Below are positions 17,762-26,380 of a stretch of 64,000 nucleotides of DNA, in pieces. The notes beneath the pieces are model-generated. The model saw only the letters and a list, made by a program, of their open reading frames with translations, was not told the origin of the DNA and searched no databases. Source of the DNA: Metabacillus niabensis. GTDB taxonomy: Bacteria > Bacillota > Bacilli > Bacillales > Bacillaceae. Every line of letters begins with the position of its first letter. Within the stretch, counting starts at the first letter, position 1. Location: contig NZ_JAIVLH010000008.1 of the NCBI RefSeq assembly GCF_020524345.1, positions 124,001-188,000 on the forward strand, written 5' to 3'. The position numbers and the translations under genes are program-made.

Positions 17762-18751
17762 TTATTCTTCAAAAAAGTCCAAATCTAGTTTTTTCGTAAT
17801 ATATACTTCTTCATTTGATACTCCTATGTTGTATTTGAACATAAGATCCGTCAACTCTTGTCCATCAATTAATATTACTCGTTTTTCTATAGAGTCAACA
17901 TAATTTCTTGCTTCCTTAGAAAATTTAGTTGTTGTAATAAAAATCCCCTTAGAGGCCTTTTTACCTACTAAACTTCCTACAAACTTTTGAATCTCTGGGC
18001 GAGAGATTGTAGAATCTAATTTCCATCTTTTTGCTTGTAAGTAAATCATATCGAGACCAAGTACATCTTCTTTTATTATCCCGTCAATTCCTTCATCACC
18101 TGATTTACCAACTGCTTTACCAGCATCCTTTACAGAACCCCCATATCCCATGGCCACTAGCAATTCAACTATTAGACGTTCAAAAAATGTAGTGGAACAT
18201 TCCAATATCTTTCCTAGTAGCAGGTCTTGTAGGTCATTTTTTAAAATATTATAATTATGCCCTATAATTTCCAAAGGTGTTTGTTCACCAACAACTAAAT
18301 CCCTTTTTGGATTATCTTTTTCATCCGGATTTTTGTTTATAAACTCATTAAAGCCTTGATATTTACCTAAAATTTTTTTATCAATCTTAGTGATAGACGG
18401 ATTGGATAAAATTATCAATCCCTCATCTGTAATCTTAAATACTGCTCTTCTTACAACTTTAATTAATCCTGCCTTTGATAAATAAGTTCTAGCCCATCCG
18501 ATACGATTATGCAATAGTGTTTGCTTGCCACTTGGCAACAACTCTTCAATATCTTCCTCTGTTAACTTAAAGTGAATAGCTAATAAAGTGTACATATCTT
18601 GCAGCCTATACTCATTTCCGTCTTCTAATTGTTTTAGAAATGGATACATAAACTCTTGGTAACCTGGTACAGTCACTTCATCATCTCCTAAATACTTCCT
18701 ACCACTAATATAACAAAATTTGGATGGAAATAATGAATAATTTGATTTCAT
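17762..18751 (-). CDS. mrr: Mrr-type restriction endonuclease (type IV)
   Basis: 329 residues. The N-terminal Mrr_N winged-helix region (about 25-125) reads YPFLKQL, a long helical stretch and GLIILSNPSI. The C-terminal Mrr_cat PD-(D/E)XK nuclease (about 185-310) has GYGGSVKDAG, GDEGIDGIIKEDVLG and the catalytic YLQAKRW. Mrr enzymes cut methylated DNA without a cognate methylase. All active-site positions are present. It is single, with an 83-residue ORF following it and a divergent 75-residue gene upstream. Confidence 0.88.
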   Translation of the reverse strand: MKSNYSLFPSKFCYISGRKYLGDDEVTVPGYQEFMYPFLKQLEDGNEYRLQDMYTLLAIHFKLTEEDIEELLPSGKQTLLHNRIGWARTYLSKAGLIKVVRRAVFKITDEGLIILSNPSITKIDKKILGKYQGFNEFINKNPDEKDNPKRDLVVGEQTPLEIIGHNYNILKNDLQDLLLGKILECSTTFFERLIVELLVAMGYGGSVKDAGKAVGKSGDEGIDGIIKEDVLGLDMIYLQAKRWKLDSTISRPEIQKFVGSLVGKKASKGIFITTTKFSKEARNYVDSIEKRVILIDGQELTDLMFKYNIGVSNEEVYITKKLDLDFFEE

Positions 18752-18868
18752 TTTATTGTAGATGTCGATAAATATTTAGTTGAACCAAAAAAAAGAATTA
18801 TACCATCACAGCATTATATGTTGTAAAATTATGGTATGTCAAAGTCTTGAAAGAGAGGTTATATTTAA

Positions 18869-19096
18869 GTGACTGTAGCTGAACTCGGGAAAAAATTAAA
18901 AGAAATGTATAATTCTGCACCTGATAAAGAACAAGTAACATTCATACATCTTTTTGGAATTAAATATGGAGAAGAGATATTACGTAATCATTATAGTATT
19001 GCTGAAATTGTTAGTATCTCTGGAATTAAAGACTCATATAAGACAGAAGTGAGAAAAGGTATAAACCTTTCAAAATATGTTAATACCACTATTTAA
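18869..19096 (+). CDS. Small HTH-like protein
   Basis: 75 residues from a GTG start (SD AGAGAGG, spacing about 10). It contains MIHLFGIKY-type wording (FIHLFGIKYGEEI) and a helix-turn-helix-like C-terminal half (SIAEIVSISGIKDSYKTEV). I recall similar small proteins in Bacillus labelled HTH-like; they often sit beside restriction genes. It is divergent from mrr, so it could regulate it, but this is inference. A strong terminator follows. Confidence 0.65.
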   Translation: MTVAELGKKLKEMYNSAPDKEQVTFIHLFGIKYGEEILRNHYSIAEIVSISGIKDSYKTEVRKGINLSKYVNTTI

Positions 19097-19127
19097 CAAA
19101 GCAGGAGCTATCATTTCCTGCTTTGTT
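19097..19127 (+). terminator. Terminator of the HTH-like gene
   Basis: AACAAAGCAGGA / TCCTGCTTTGTT inverted repeat with an 8-nt loop, directly at the stop codon. It is symmetrical and could also end transcripts from the minus strand. Confidence 0.8.
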
Positions 19128-19198
19128 ATGAAACTTATAAAATCTATCCTTTATTGCTATTTACTTGTGTGATGCGGAAAAGAAAAATCCAACTTTCT

Positions 19199-19513
19199 TT
19201 ACTCTTTTAAAAAGTAATGTAATTGTATATCCTCTAACTGAAAAATCCCTATTCTCAAACAAGTAATAGTCTTTAATTGAACTTCTTCTACATATTCAAG
19301 TCCTAATGTATTTTGCAATAGCAAGTCTAATTCTTTAGAGTTTTCAACTATTTTTATTGCTTGATGATTATCAAGTAGAAATTCTTCTAACCTTTCACCA
19401 TTACTCAGATATTCATAAAGACTATAAAACTCACTATTTAGGTATTCTAAAAATTCACTTGAAATTTCATCTACAAGGTTATTAAAATCTATTAAACACT
19501 GTATTTTTTTCAT
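19199..19513 (-). CDS. Hypothetical protein downstream of small membrane peptides
   Basis: 104 acidic residues without a recognisable family, rich in Leu/Glu and predicted helical, with LIDFNNLVDEISSEFLEYL and LLLQNTLGLEYVEE. The ATG follows SD AGGAG, which lies inside the end of the preceding 28-residue peptide gene, so the two are coupled. It is the last gene of the recombinase-side operon on this strand. Confidence 0.6.
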   Translation of the reverse strand: MKKIQCLIDFNNLVDEISSEFLEYLNSEFYSLYEYLSNGERLEEFLLDNHQAIKIVENSKELDLLLQNTLGLEYVEEVQLKTITCLRIGIFQLEDIQLHYFLKE

Positions 19514-19514
19514 A

Positions 19515-19601
19515 TCAAAAGCTCCTATTTGATCTTTGTGTTAATTCCGTTGCCAAAGAAACTACAATCCCAACGACTGCTCCCAACAAAAAGTATTGCA
19601 T
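19515..19601 (-). CDS. 28-residue membrane peptide
   Basis: MQYFLLGAVVGIVVSLATEL then TQRSNRSF: one hydrophobic helix (residues 3-19) and a polar basic tail. SD GGAGGGTGTTAG precedes the ATG. Its stop is 1 bp before the ATG of the 104-residue gene. It resembles type I toxin or small regulatory membrane peptides in size and layout, but I cannot name a family. Too short for standard gene calling. Confidence 0.55.
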   Translation of the reverse strand: MQYFLLGAVVGIVVSLATELTQRSNRSF

Positions 19602-19614
19602 CTAACACCCTCCT

Positions 19615-19704
19615 TTATTTCTCTTGATTAGTGTTCTCCTTAATAAATACAAAGATGGATACTCCAAATACCACGCCTGCTTTGAATAGATCAATTGGAG
19701 TCAT
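19615..19704 (-). CDS. 29-residue membrane peptide
   Basis: MTPIDLFKAGVVFGVSIFVF then IKENTNQEK: a single hydrophobic helix and a charged tail, behind a textbook SD (AAAGGAGGTGA). It lies 13 bp upstream of the 28-residue peptide, so two tiny membrane peptides are made from one transcript. The layout recalls holin-like/Fst-type toxins. No antisense RNA can be shown from sequence alone. Confidence 0.55.
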   Translation of the reverse strand: MTPIDLFKAGVVFGVSIFVFIKENTNQEK

Positions 19705-19822
19705 GCACTCACCTCCTTTACCGTAAAATCACACACGAAAATAGAGACGACAACTCTTTTAAAGCTAACCTCTCCTACTTGATGAAATATTCAATTGCGC
19801 TATATATACACTTCTTAGTACG

Positions 19823-20113
19823 TCACACAAAGCTAATGGGCTTAACAAGTTTACCATCTTTCAAAAGCCCAATTCCTATATCCCTTAGCCCTTGTTCATC
19901 CTGCAATAAGTAAACAACATTCGATGCACCGCCATCATAGAAGAATACCCAACATATTAGTTCTCCTCTAAATTCATTCGGTACACTAGCCTTAACCTCT
20001 TCATTCCTGATATCGTCCACTGATAAGACTCTAGCCTCAGCTTTCCAATCCTTCCACGCCAAGTGTGGATGATTTTCCTCTAAGTAGTTCCTAAATACCT
20101 TAATAACACTCAT
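19823..20113 (-). CDS. Hypothetical protein cotranscribed with the recombinase
   Basis: 96 residues, SD AAAAGGAG, starting 16 bp after the recombinase stop. Contains LSVDDIRNEEVKASVPNEFRGELICWVFFYDGG and GLLKDGKLVKP; predicted alpha/beta. No family recognised. Constant proximity to the recombinase suggests a role in element biology, possibly as accessory or host-takeover factor (inference). Confidence 0.6.
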   Translation of the reverse strand: MSVIKVFRNYLEENHPHLAWKDWKAEARVLSVDDIRNEEVKASVPNEFRGELICWVFFYDGGASNVVYLLQDEQGLRDIGIGLLKDGKLVKPISFV

Positions 20114-20129
20114 AAGTTTTTACTCCTTT

Positions 20130-21821
20130 TTATAGGTCGATTAAAATAGAAAAAGGAGAAGATAAATCATCTTCAGTAGACGATTTATCTTCTCCTTTTT
20201 TTGTGAAGTGTCGAACCACTTCATTATTAAGTTCTATTTGAATAGTATCTATTTGTCGACCCTCACTAATTCTTATTTCTCTAACAAGCAAATGTATTAA
20301 ACGTTTCTTTTGCTCGGTTGTTATTGTTTTCTTATAATTGAATACAAAATTAGACATCACCTCCTTGACCAACTCATAGTTAACATTAATATGATTCTGT
20401 CCTGAAAGTTGAAGTTCTAAAGGAGACAATCGCTCTTCCGTTAGCTTTTTCTCTTCATTTAGTTTCTCAATCCTTTCGACTAAATCAGCCTTTTCTATAA
20501 CACCATCTTCATATAGTCCAAGAACTTTATCTTTTTTAGATTGTATTTCACTTAACGATTTTTTTAATACTTTATATTCTTTTTGCAAGGGAGAAGTTTT
20601 TTCGTTTAACCCACCGTTAATTCTAGCAACTACATCTTTAATTAATTTGTCACTGGTTGCTAGTCCACCAATTTTGTTTAATACATAGTCATCAGCATAT
20701 TCAGTTCTTATTCCATTAGAACGACAAACTGCAGTACCTTTGTTCTTCCATGCACCACAAACATAATACTCTAGAACACGCTTACTACCATCTTTATTAT
20801 GATTTGTTGTCCTACTCAAGACCATACCTGCTCCACATACTGGACATTTCAACACACCTGTAAGAGGGTAATCTCCGCTGTGAACACGATTAGGTGTTTT
20901 ACTCCTACTCTTTAATATCGTTTGTGCCTTTTCCCATGTTTCTTCTAATATGATTGGCTCATGCTGTCCTTTTTCAATTACAGGATTGGGATTGATATTG
21001 TTTCTTCTTTTTTCACTCCAATCTTGTCTTACGTTATATCTAATGAAACCTACATAAATAGGGTTTGTAAGAATAGTTCTAATGGCATTAATAGAAAATG
21101 AGTTTCCCTTTTTACTGCGATGTCCTTCTTTGTTAACCTTATTTGCTATTGCCTTATAGCCATGTCCATCTGTATATAAATCAAATATTCTTTTTACTGT
21201 TTGAGCTTCTTTTTCATTTACAACAAGCCTCGATGATTTTCGTTTCTTATTATCACTTGGAACCTCAATAGAGTCGTAACCTAGAACTTGGCCACCATTC
21301 CAGGAACCTTCTTTAGCCCGAGCTATCATACCCATTTTAACGTTCTCAGCTATGTTGCCCCGTTCAAACTCTGAAATAGCTGCCATCATATGAAACTGCA
21401 ATTTTCCTGCTGACGTCTCTGTTTGATAGTTTTCAGAGTAAGACATGAATGAAATATTTTTCTGCTCTAGTAGATTTACAATTCTTAATAAGTCTAATAT
21501 GTTCCTAGCTAGACGATTCATCTTCCAAACAAGAACTATGTCAAATTCGTTTTGTTTAGCATCATTCAATAATTGTTGAAGTGCTGGTCTTCCCTTAATA
21601 GACTTTCCACTAATACCTCTATCTACATATTCCTTATGAGCGATATATCCATGCTTTTCACACCAGATGTTTAATAGTCGTATTTGCTCATCTACACTAT
21701 ATCCATCCTCTGCTTGTTCTGTTGTAGAAACACGAGCATATAATGCTACTTTCTTTAGTCCCTTATGGACCCTATTTGAGATATCACTAGGATAATTGAT
21801 TTCTAGGGCATTTATTGTCAT
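20130..21821 (-). CDS. Large serine recombinase, CcrC-like
   Basis: Site-specific recombinase expected to excise and insert the element at rlmH. The resolvase domain holds YARVSTTEQ with catalytic Ser32, then GYSVDEQ, ISGKSIKGRPALQQLL and WKMNRLARN. A recombinase domain (about 190-290) precedes a zinc ribbon CPVCGAG...CGAWKNKGTAVC (about 325-375) and a coiled coil (about 420-470). I chose the ATG at 21821 (SD AGGGAGAG), giving 563 residues; an ATG at 21851 has a poor SD. About 20 residues precede the usual N-terminus. Its length and single-copy state resemble CcrC rather than the CcrA-CcrB pair. The upstream Cch gene supports the SCC assignment. Confidence 0.85.
   Translation of the reverse strand: MTINALEINYPSDISNRVHKGLKKVALYARVSTTEQAEDGYSVDEQIRLLNIWCEKHGYIAHKEYVDRGISGKSIKGRPALQQLLNDAKQNEFDIVLVWKMNRLARNILDLLRIVNLLEQKNISFMSYSENYQTETSAGKLQFHMMAAISEFERGNIAENVKMGMIARAKEGSWNGGQVLGYDSIEVPSDNKKRKSSRLVVNEKEAQTVKRIFDLYTDGHGYKAIANKVNKEGHRSKKGNSFSINAIRTILTNPIYVGFIRYNVRQDWSEKRRNNINPNPVIEKGQHEPIILEETWEKAQTILKSRSKTPNRVHSGDYPLTGVLKCPVCGAGMVLSRTTNHNKDGSKRVLEYYVCGAWKNKGTAVCRSNGIRTEYADDYVLNKIGGLATSDKLIKDVVARINGGLNEKTSPLQKEYKVLKKSLSEIQSKKDKVLGLYEDGVIEKADLVERIEKLNEEKKLTEERLSPLELQLSGQNHINVNYELVKEVMSNFVFNYKKTITTEQKKRLIHLLVREIRISEGRQIDTIQIELNNEVVRHFTKKGEDKSSTEDDLSSPFSILIDL
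20150..20201 (-). terminator. Terminator-like hairpin inside the recombinase 3' end
   Basis: A 19-bp stem, AAAAAGGAGAAGATAAATC and its complement, with a 13-nt loop, ends in a T-run on the minus strand. It lies within the last codons of the recombinase (KKGEDKSSTEDDLSSPF). It could reduce transcription into the downstream genes or stabilise the recombinase mRNA. Confidence 0.55.
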
Positions 21822-21951
21822 TATTTCTCTCCCTTTCTTCCTTCTTTTCATTTTTTTCTTTATCTTTAATCATGTATTTCGTCACCATTTCAGCTAATAT
21901 ATCAAGAATAATATTATATTCATATTCATTTGATACAGATTGATTTAACAT
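21787..21951 (-). CDS. 54-residue leader protein overlapping the recombinase start
   Basis: Starts MLNQSVSNEYEYNIILDILA, then a very Lys/Glu-rich tail (KDKEKNEKKEERERNN). SD AAAAGGAG precedes the ATG. Its last 12 codons overlap the beginning of the recombinase gene in another frame, so translation of the two is probably coupled. No family recognised. It may set recombinase dosage. Confidence 0.55.
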   Translation of the reverse strand: MLNQSVSNEYEYNIILDILAEMVTKYMIKDKEKNEKKEERERNNDNKCPRNQLS

Positions 21952-22129
21952 ATCTAAAGACTCCTTTTAAATAAATCATTATAATAATATATTTTTATAT
22001 TTCTTTTATACTCTCCCTATTCTCCCTTTACTCCCTTTAGTTTTTATAAAAAAATATTTAAATTACATTAGAGAATATAATTATTATTCAGAGTTTTTAG
22101 TAGGGTGAGTAGGGAGAGAATCATAAAAT

Positions 22130-23932
22130 TCAAACTATATCTTCAAAGATATTCCCTTCATAGGTAATACAATAAGTATAATCACCTTTCTCAGCATACC
22201 CTGCTTGACCTAGTGTTTCCTCACGTTGTTTCATTTCACTTTTAGAGAATACGGATTTTCTCTTCTGATTCTTATTTTTCTCATGTAAAACGACTCCCAT
22301 TTTTTTCAGCTCATTTATCAAGATTTTGGTGTCAGAATACCCTAGTTCCTTTACAATTTTGTCAAACATGACTGTTAGTATAAAACAACGGGTTTCATTT
22401 GAACTTGTTTCAATTTTTCCCCATATTTCCTGGTGACCAATCACTTCTTGAGTACCATGTTTAAAGTGTCTTTTATATCGGATAAGATATTGCTTTAATT
22501 GACTATGAAATTTAGGTGCCATTTCTCTTTCAGTCATAGATTTAAGCTCTTGTTCAATCAACATCTCTAGAATTTTCTCTTCAGATAGCTCAATATTAAA
22601 TGTCATTTTGATAAGTTCAATAGGGGTTATCATTAATGAGAACTTGGTAGCAATACGGTCCCGAAACTTTGAGTTTGGTAACAATTTTTGAATATACTCT
22701 TTATTACTTTCTACCATGTTAGCAATTTCCTCTGGACCTAGTTCCAACATTTTTTCAGCTATTTTAGGGGCTACATGACCATAATTTTTATATAATTCGT
22801 TCTTAAGAGTATCCGAATGTTCAGCATCTCTTGTCCAATTATCAATTGAAAATTCAAACAGTCTTACACGTAAACCTTCATTATTGTTTGCTTTGCCAAG
22901 AATAGAGCTTTCACCAGTTGATACTATAGTTGTGCTCCAAGTTTGAGTCTCTTTCAATTCAGAATCTTTATCCAGCCTGGATTTGTCACTGTTATGGGAC
23001 ATTTCATATATAAACGCACTTTGATTTTGTGAATCCATAAGGTTCATTGTTGATTCATCAAAAACAATCAGAGCACCATAGTTATTCACTATAGTTTTAG
23101 CCATAGCATTTTTAGTCCCATGATACGATTGTAATAAGCCTTCTTTTGGAATTGGACTTCCCACTAGGGACACACCCATCATTGCTGCTGTAGTTTTCCC
23201 TATAGTCGATGTGCCGACTATGTGAACTAGTAAACTATCAAAGTTTCCTTTTCTTGTACGATTTAACATACCAATAATTAGTGCAGATATTGAGATACAT
23301 AGCATTAATTCAAGAGGAGTATGGCCTCTTACCTCTTTTAATATTAATCCAAGGAAATCGTAACTATCTCCGTTTGGCTTAAGATTAAAATCTCCCGAAT
23401 ATGTTGAATCAATAGATGGAGTAGAAGGGCTAGTAATTATTTTGTAGTGTTTATATACAAGTTGACCATTTACTATGTCCCAACCTATTCCACTATGGAC
23501 ATTAGTTGGCTTTAAAGTTTTTTCTTGTTTGCTGAGAAATGAAGAAACTTCTCCAGCCTGAAAATCCTCTAATACATCTAATCCTTTAGATGCTTGTTTT
23601 TTTAGCTCTCTTTTAGTCAATTCACCTCTGCTAATGGTTATAGATTCCCATTTGTCATATGCCCAAAATATTAGTTCAATTTGAATTTCCTTAGTTTCAA
23701 TATTTCTTTTTATCGCTTTTATCTTTACTGCTTTAGAAACATATACATATTTTTCTTTTTTATCGCTCCAAACAGTTAAATCATTGCCCGTTATCTTGTA
23801 GGGGTGTACTTCAATATCATGGCTAGATTGTATTTTTACTAACTGTCTCTTTTTTTCAGCATCTAATTTAGACATAGGCTGATTTTCTACTTTTCCTTGA
23901 TGATTAACCGGTCTCCTTACCTTTTTTAACAT
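22130..23932 (-). CDS. DUF927 MCM-like helicase, SCC Cch-like
   Basis: 600-residue AAA+ ATPase. The DUF927 core (about 120-430) has Walker A HIVGTSTIGKTTAA (near 240), Walker B ALIVFDES (near 290) and an arginine-finger candidate in EGLRVRLFEF. The C-terminal third is helical with a winged-helix-like end. SCC elements encode related Cch proteins directly upstream of ccr, and staphylococcal Cch2 was shown to be an active MCM-like replicative helicase (Mir-Sanchis and colleagues). A strong SD (AGGAGG) starts the gene. It follows the small 136- and 175-residue genes in one operon. A role in replicating the excised circle is inferred. Confidence 0.82.
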   Translation of the reverse strand: MLKKVRRPVNHQGKVENQPMSKLDAEKKRQLVKIQSSHDIEVHPYKITGNDLTVWSDKKEKYVYVSKAVKIKAIKRNIETKEIQIELIFWAYDKWESITISRGELTKRELKKQASKGLDVLEDFQAGEVSSFLSKQEKTLKPTNVHSGIGWDIVNGQLVYKHYKIITSPSTPSIDSTYSGDFNLKPNGDSYDFLGLILKEVRGHTPLELMLCISISALIIGMLNRTRKGNFDSLLVHIVGTSTIGKTTAAMMGVSLVGSPIPKEGLLQSYHGTKNAMAKTIVNNYGALIVFDESTMNLMDSQNQSAFIYEMSHNSDKSRLDKDSELKETQTWSTTIVSTGESSILGKANNNEGLRVRLFEFSIDNWTRDAEHSDTLKNELYKNYGHVAPKIAEKMLELGPEEIANMVESNKEYIQKLLPNSKFRDRIATKFSLMITPIELIKMTFNIELSEEKILEMLIEQELKSMTEREMAPKFHSQLKQYLIRYKRHFKHGTQEVIGHQEIWGKIETSSNETRCFILTVMFDKIVKELGYSDTKILINELKKMGVVLHEKNKNQKRKSVFSKSEMKQREETLGQAGYAEKGDYTYCITYEGNIFEDIV

Positions 23933-24005
23933 TAAAATTCCTCCTAGATTGAATAAAGACTAGGGTGACTAGGTTTGCCTCCTATAGTCTTTATTCTTCT
24001 GATCT

Positions 24006-24416
24006 TTATTGATAAAGCTCACACTTTGCTATATTTGCGTACCCTTTTCCATTAGCTAAATAATTGTGGTAAATGTATGCTTTAATTTTATTTCCCACGA
24101 GATGATTAAGATCTAGGTCATCCCATGTCGGGTCGATGAATATATCTTCAATAAACTTTGCAAAGTTAACCATCCCCGTATCTCGATAAAAGATCTTTTT
24201 AAGAGGTTTATTTTCTTCATCGATAAAGTCTACCTCAATTCTTTCTCTAACGTTGCTGTTGATTTGATTGTTTGAAATGATTTTGCAATTCGTTATGGTT
24301 AACAAAGTTTCTCCCTCCTGTATGTTAGGACATTGAATATCATTTGGAAGGAAATTCTGTAAATTAAATTTTTGCTCAGGTTGGTAGGGACGATGTACTC
24401 CTTTAGTAAGAGCCAT
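24006..24416 (-). CDS. Hypothetical small protein before Cch, candidate ssDNA-binding
   Basis: 136 residues, overlapping the preceding gene as TAATG, so the genes are coupled. The beta-rich run ETLLTITNCKIISNNQINSN...ERIEVDFIDEENKPLKKIFYRDTG could be an OB fold. SCC elements carry a small ssDNA-binding protein in the same operon as cch, so that role is a reasonable guess from position, not from a recognised motif. Confidence 0.55.
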   Translation of the reverse strand: MALTKGVHRPYQPEQKFNLQNFLPNDIQCPNIQEGETLLTITNCKIISNNQINSNVRERIEVDFIDEENKPLKKIFYRDTGMVNFAKFIEDIFIDPTWDDLDLNHLVGNKIKAYIYHNYLANGKGYANIAKCELYQ

Positions 24417-24943
24417 TATGTTCTCCCCATGGCCGAACTTACACTAGCTTTTTCTGTTCTTCTATTTAGTAAAGTCTTTAAAAATTGTTCCTTCCTATAG
24501 TATCCTTCTAAATACAACACTTCTTCTATATCTCTATCTCCTCCAGAGGGGAAGAGCTTCTTTAATTTACAAAGCTTTAGTGTTTCGAGTTGTCTTTCCA
24601 GGTTTTTCACTACTAGTTTTTGTTCTTCTATTCCTAGTTCGTTAATAAGGAATTCGTCAGGTATGAACCAAATAGCTGTTACCTCATCTCTATTTGCATA
24701 AATATGGCATGGTGGATATTCTAAACAAAGAAAATCACTTGCTATATAATTTTTGAAGGTTGTCCAATCCTCTTCATCCTTAGCTCTTTCACTTAATAGT
24801 GGTAGATAAGCGAAGTGTGCAAATATAAATTCGAATTCATGCTCTTTATTAAGTGCTTCATACCTTTCAATAAATTCTAACTCCAACTTCATACTTTTTC
24901 TTAAATCCACCATTGTATCAATCCCAATCAAACGTTTACCCAT
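24416..24943 (-). CDS. Hypothetical protein of the Cch operon
   Basis: 175 residues with SD AGGAGGAG. Acidic, with YPPCHIYANRDEVTAIWFIPDEF and KLKKLFPSGGDRD; no recognised family. First gene of the operon that leads through the 136-residue protein into the Cch helicase and on to the recombinase. It could be a primase/replication partner by position only. Confidence 0.55.
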   Translation of the reverse strand: MGKRLIGIDTMVDLRKSMKLELEFIERYEALNKEHEFEFIFAHFAYLPLLSERAKDEEDWTTFKNYIASDFLCLEYPPCHIYANRDEVTAIWFIPDEFLINELGIEEQKLVVKNLERQLETLKLCKLKKLFPSGGDRDIEEVLYLEGYYRKEQFLKTLLNRRTEKASVSSAMGRT

Positions 24944-25013
24944 TTTTTACTCCTCCTATTTTTGTTAATGATGTATCTGTAGCTAACTATAAAAGTATTA
25001 GCAAAAATAAAAT

Positions 25014-25051
25014 ACGGTTGAATCGGGATAAAAAAAATCCGATTCAACCGT
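25014..25051 (-). terminator. Terminator after the 306-residue gene
   Basis: ACGGTTGAATCGG / CCGATTCAACCGT, an almost perfect stem around an A-rich loop, followed by ATTTTATTTTT on the minus strand. It separates the upstream gene from the Cch-recombinase operon. Confidence 0.8.
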
Positions 25052-25055
25052 TGAT

Positions 25056-25976
25056 TTAGAGTGTATTTTTTTCAATAGTATCCATCTCTACAGAAAATTC
25101 CCCTGTAAGCTGCTTTTTTATTTTTAATAAATCAGCTTCATTTTCTTCACTATCCATTACATTTTCCCAATATTTATCAGTATAGTACTTACTAACGTCA
25201 TAGTTATACTCAATATCCTCTCTCAATTTGCTTATCTTTTTGATTGATTCAATAATCGCTATTTCTTGTGGCATAATGCCTTCAACCTTTTCTAAAGCAT
25301 ATATAACTTTAGCTATTGTATCTATTAGCTTAGTGGCAGAACTTCTTCTGTTTTCCTCCAAAAGCTCTGGATAAGCACATTTAGCTAACACTTGACCGAT
25401 AACTGAGTCTATTTCCCCTTCTAAAACATCTGACTTTTTTATATTCGACTCAACTTCTTGTATTTGTAATAGCCTTTCTGTAAAGTTAAAGTCACTTCCA
25501 AACAAAGTCTTCTGCAAATCTTTATCTATATCTTTACTCCACTTGTAATGTTTTAATACTCCTAAGCATTTGTATGCCTCCAATAGCCATTGCCGATTAG
25601 CATTAGTAACTTTATCTGACAGAGGTTTATCTGATCCTATATAAGTCAAAATAGTATTATTCATTGAGCTGTACCTCTTACGGGTTATGGAGCGTAACAT
25701 TATTGTGAGTAGTGTAAATTCTTCTATACTCCAAACTTCTTCTGAATGTAATGGTAGCTTTTGATCATTAAACCTTTTTATATTTTCAAATCTGTTCATA
25801 TAGTCCTTTGCTTCAACAGAAAGACCTTCGTTTGATGTAATTATGTTAATTACCGTTGAGAGCAATGTTAAGCATTGATTCAACCTGCTTTCCATTAAAT
25901 CAATAGCATCACTATTTTCACCGATATCTTTCAAAGTACAACTAAATAGAATATTTGTTGAGTATTTCTTCTCCAT
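25056..25976 (-). CDS. Hypothetical helical protein
   Basis: 306 residues, SD AAGGAGATGAGG. Nearly all helical and acidic with no nucleotide-binding motif, for example MESRLNQCLTLLSTVINII and TIAKVIYALEKVEGI. No family recognised. It is a single-gene unit between two strong terminators, between the DUF960 operon and the Cch operon. The location suggests element maintenance, but the function is unknown. Confidence 0.6.
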   Translation of the reverse strand: MEKKYSTNILFSCTLKDIGENSDAIDLMESRLNQCLTLLSTVINIITSNEGLSVEAKDYMNRFENIKRFNDQKLPLHSEEVWSIEEFTLLTIMLRSITRKRYSSMNNTILTYIGSDKPLSDKVTNANRQWLLEAYKCLGVLKHYKWSKDIDKDLQKTLFGSDFNFTERLLQIQEVESNIKKSDVLEGEIDSVIGQVLAKCAYPELLEENRRSSATKLIDTIAKVIYALEKVEGIMPQEIAIIESIKKISKLREDIEYNYDVSKYYTDKYWENVMDSEENEADLLKIKKQLTGEFSVEMDTIEKNTL

Positions 25977-25995
25977 TCCCTCATCTCCTTACAAA

Positions 25996-26027
25996 AAAAT
26001 AGGTAAGGTGGTTTTCCACCGCACCTA
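25996..26027 (-). terminator. Terminator of the RadC-DUF1643-DUF950-DUF960 operon
   Basis: ATAGGTAAGGTGG / CCACCGCACCTAT stem with a TTTT loop; on the minus strand it runs into a stretch of seven T. It ends the four-gene operon just upstream of the 306-residue gene. Confidence 0.8.
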
Positions 26028-26065
26028 TCAACTAATTATATTATAATTGATTTAGCATTCATAAA

Positions 26066-26380
26066 TTAATAATCGCTTGGGAACAGCATGGTTTGGTTAT
26101 TAGGTTCATCAATAATCCAAATAGTAGCATCCTTAATGTTCAATTTGCCTTTTCCTATTATAAATTCTTCCTTCATTGCTGGCTGCTCTTGAAAATTAAT
26201 TATTCTTATATTATTACCGTTATTAACAAGTTCAAAAATCTGCAAGTAATCCATTTTATCTTTTCTCTTAACTGCAATTGAGTCCAACAGCTCCCACAGT
26301 AGGACTTGTAATTCTATATTTACTTCTTCATTAATCGCTCTTGTTACATAGCGAGGTTTAAGTTGTAAAGTCATTTTCAT
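26066..26380 (-). CDS. DUF960 protein (SCC-type)
   Basis: 104 residues; the family is a standard passenger of staphylococcal SCC elements with unknown function. It shows MDYLQIFEL, a beta-rich middle and the typical end TIWIIDEPNNQTMLFPSDY. It overlaps the DUF950-like gene by 23 bp; the ATG at 26374 (MTLQLKP) is an equally good start. A second, divergent DUF960 copy lies at 40136-40447 in the same element. Confidence 0.8.
   Translation of the reverse strand: MKMTLQLKPRYVTRAINEEVNIELQVLLWELLDSIAVKRKDKMDYLQIFELVNNGNNIRIINFQEQPAMKEEFIIGKGKLNIKDATIWIIDEPNNQTMLFPSDY

Noticed and set aside
20130-21821. Looking for a CcrA-CcrB pair or mec/antibiotic-resistance genes
   Set aside because: Only one large serine recombinase is present and no penicillin-binding protein, efflux or resistance enzyme is seen in the cassette.
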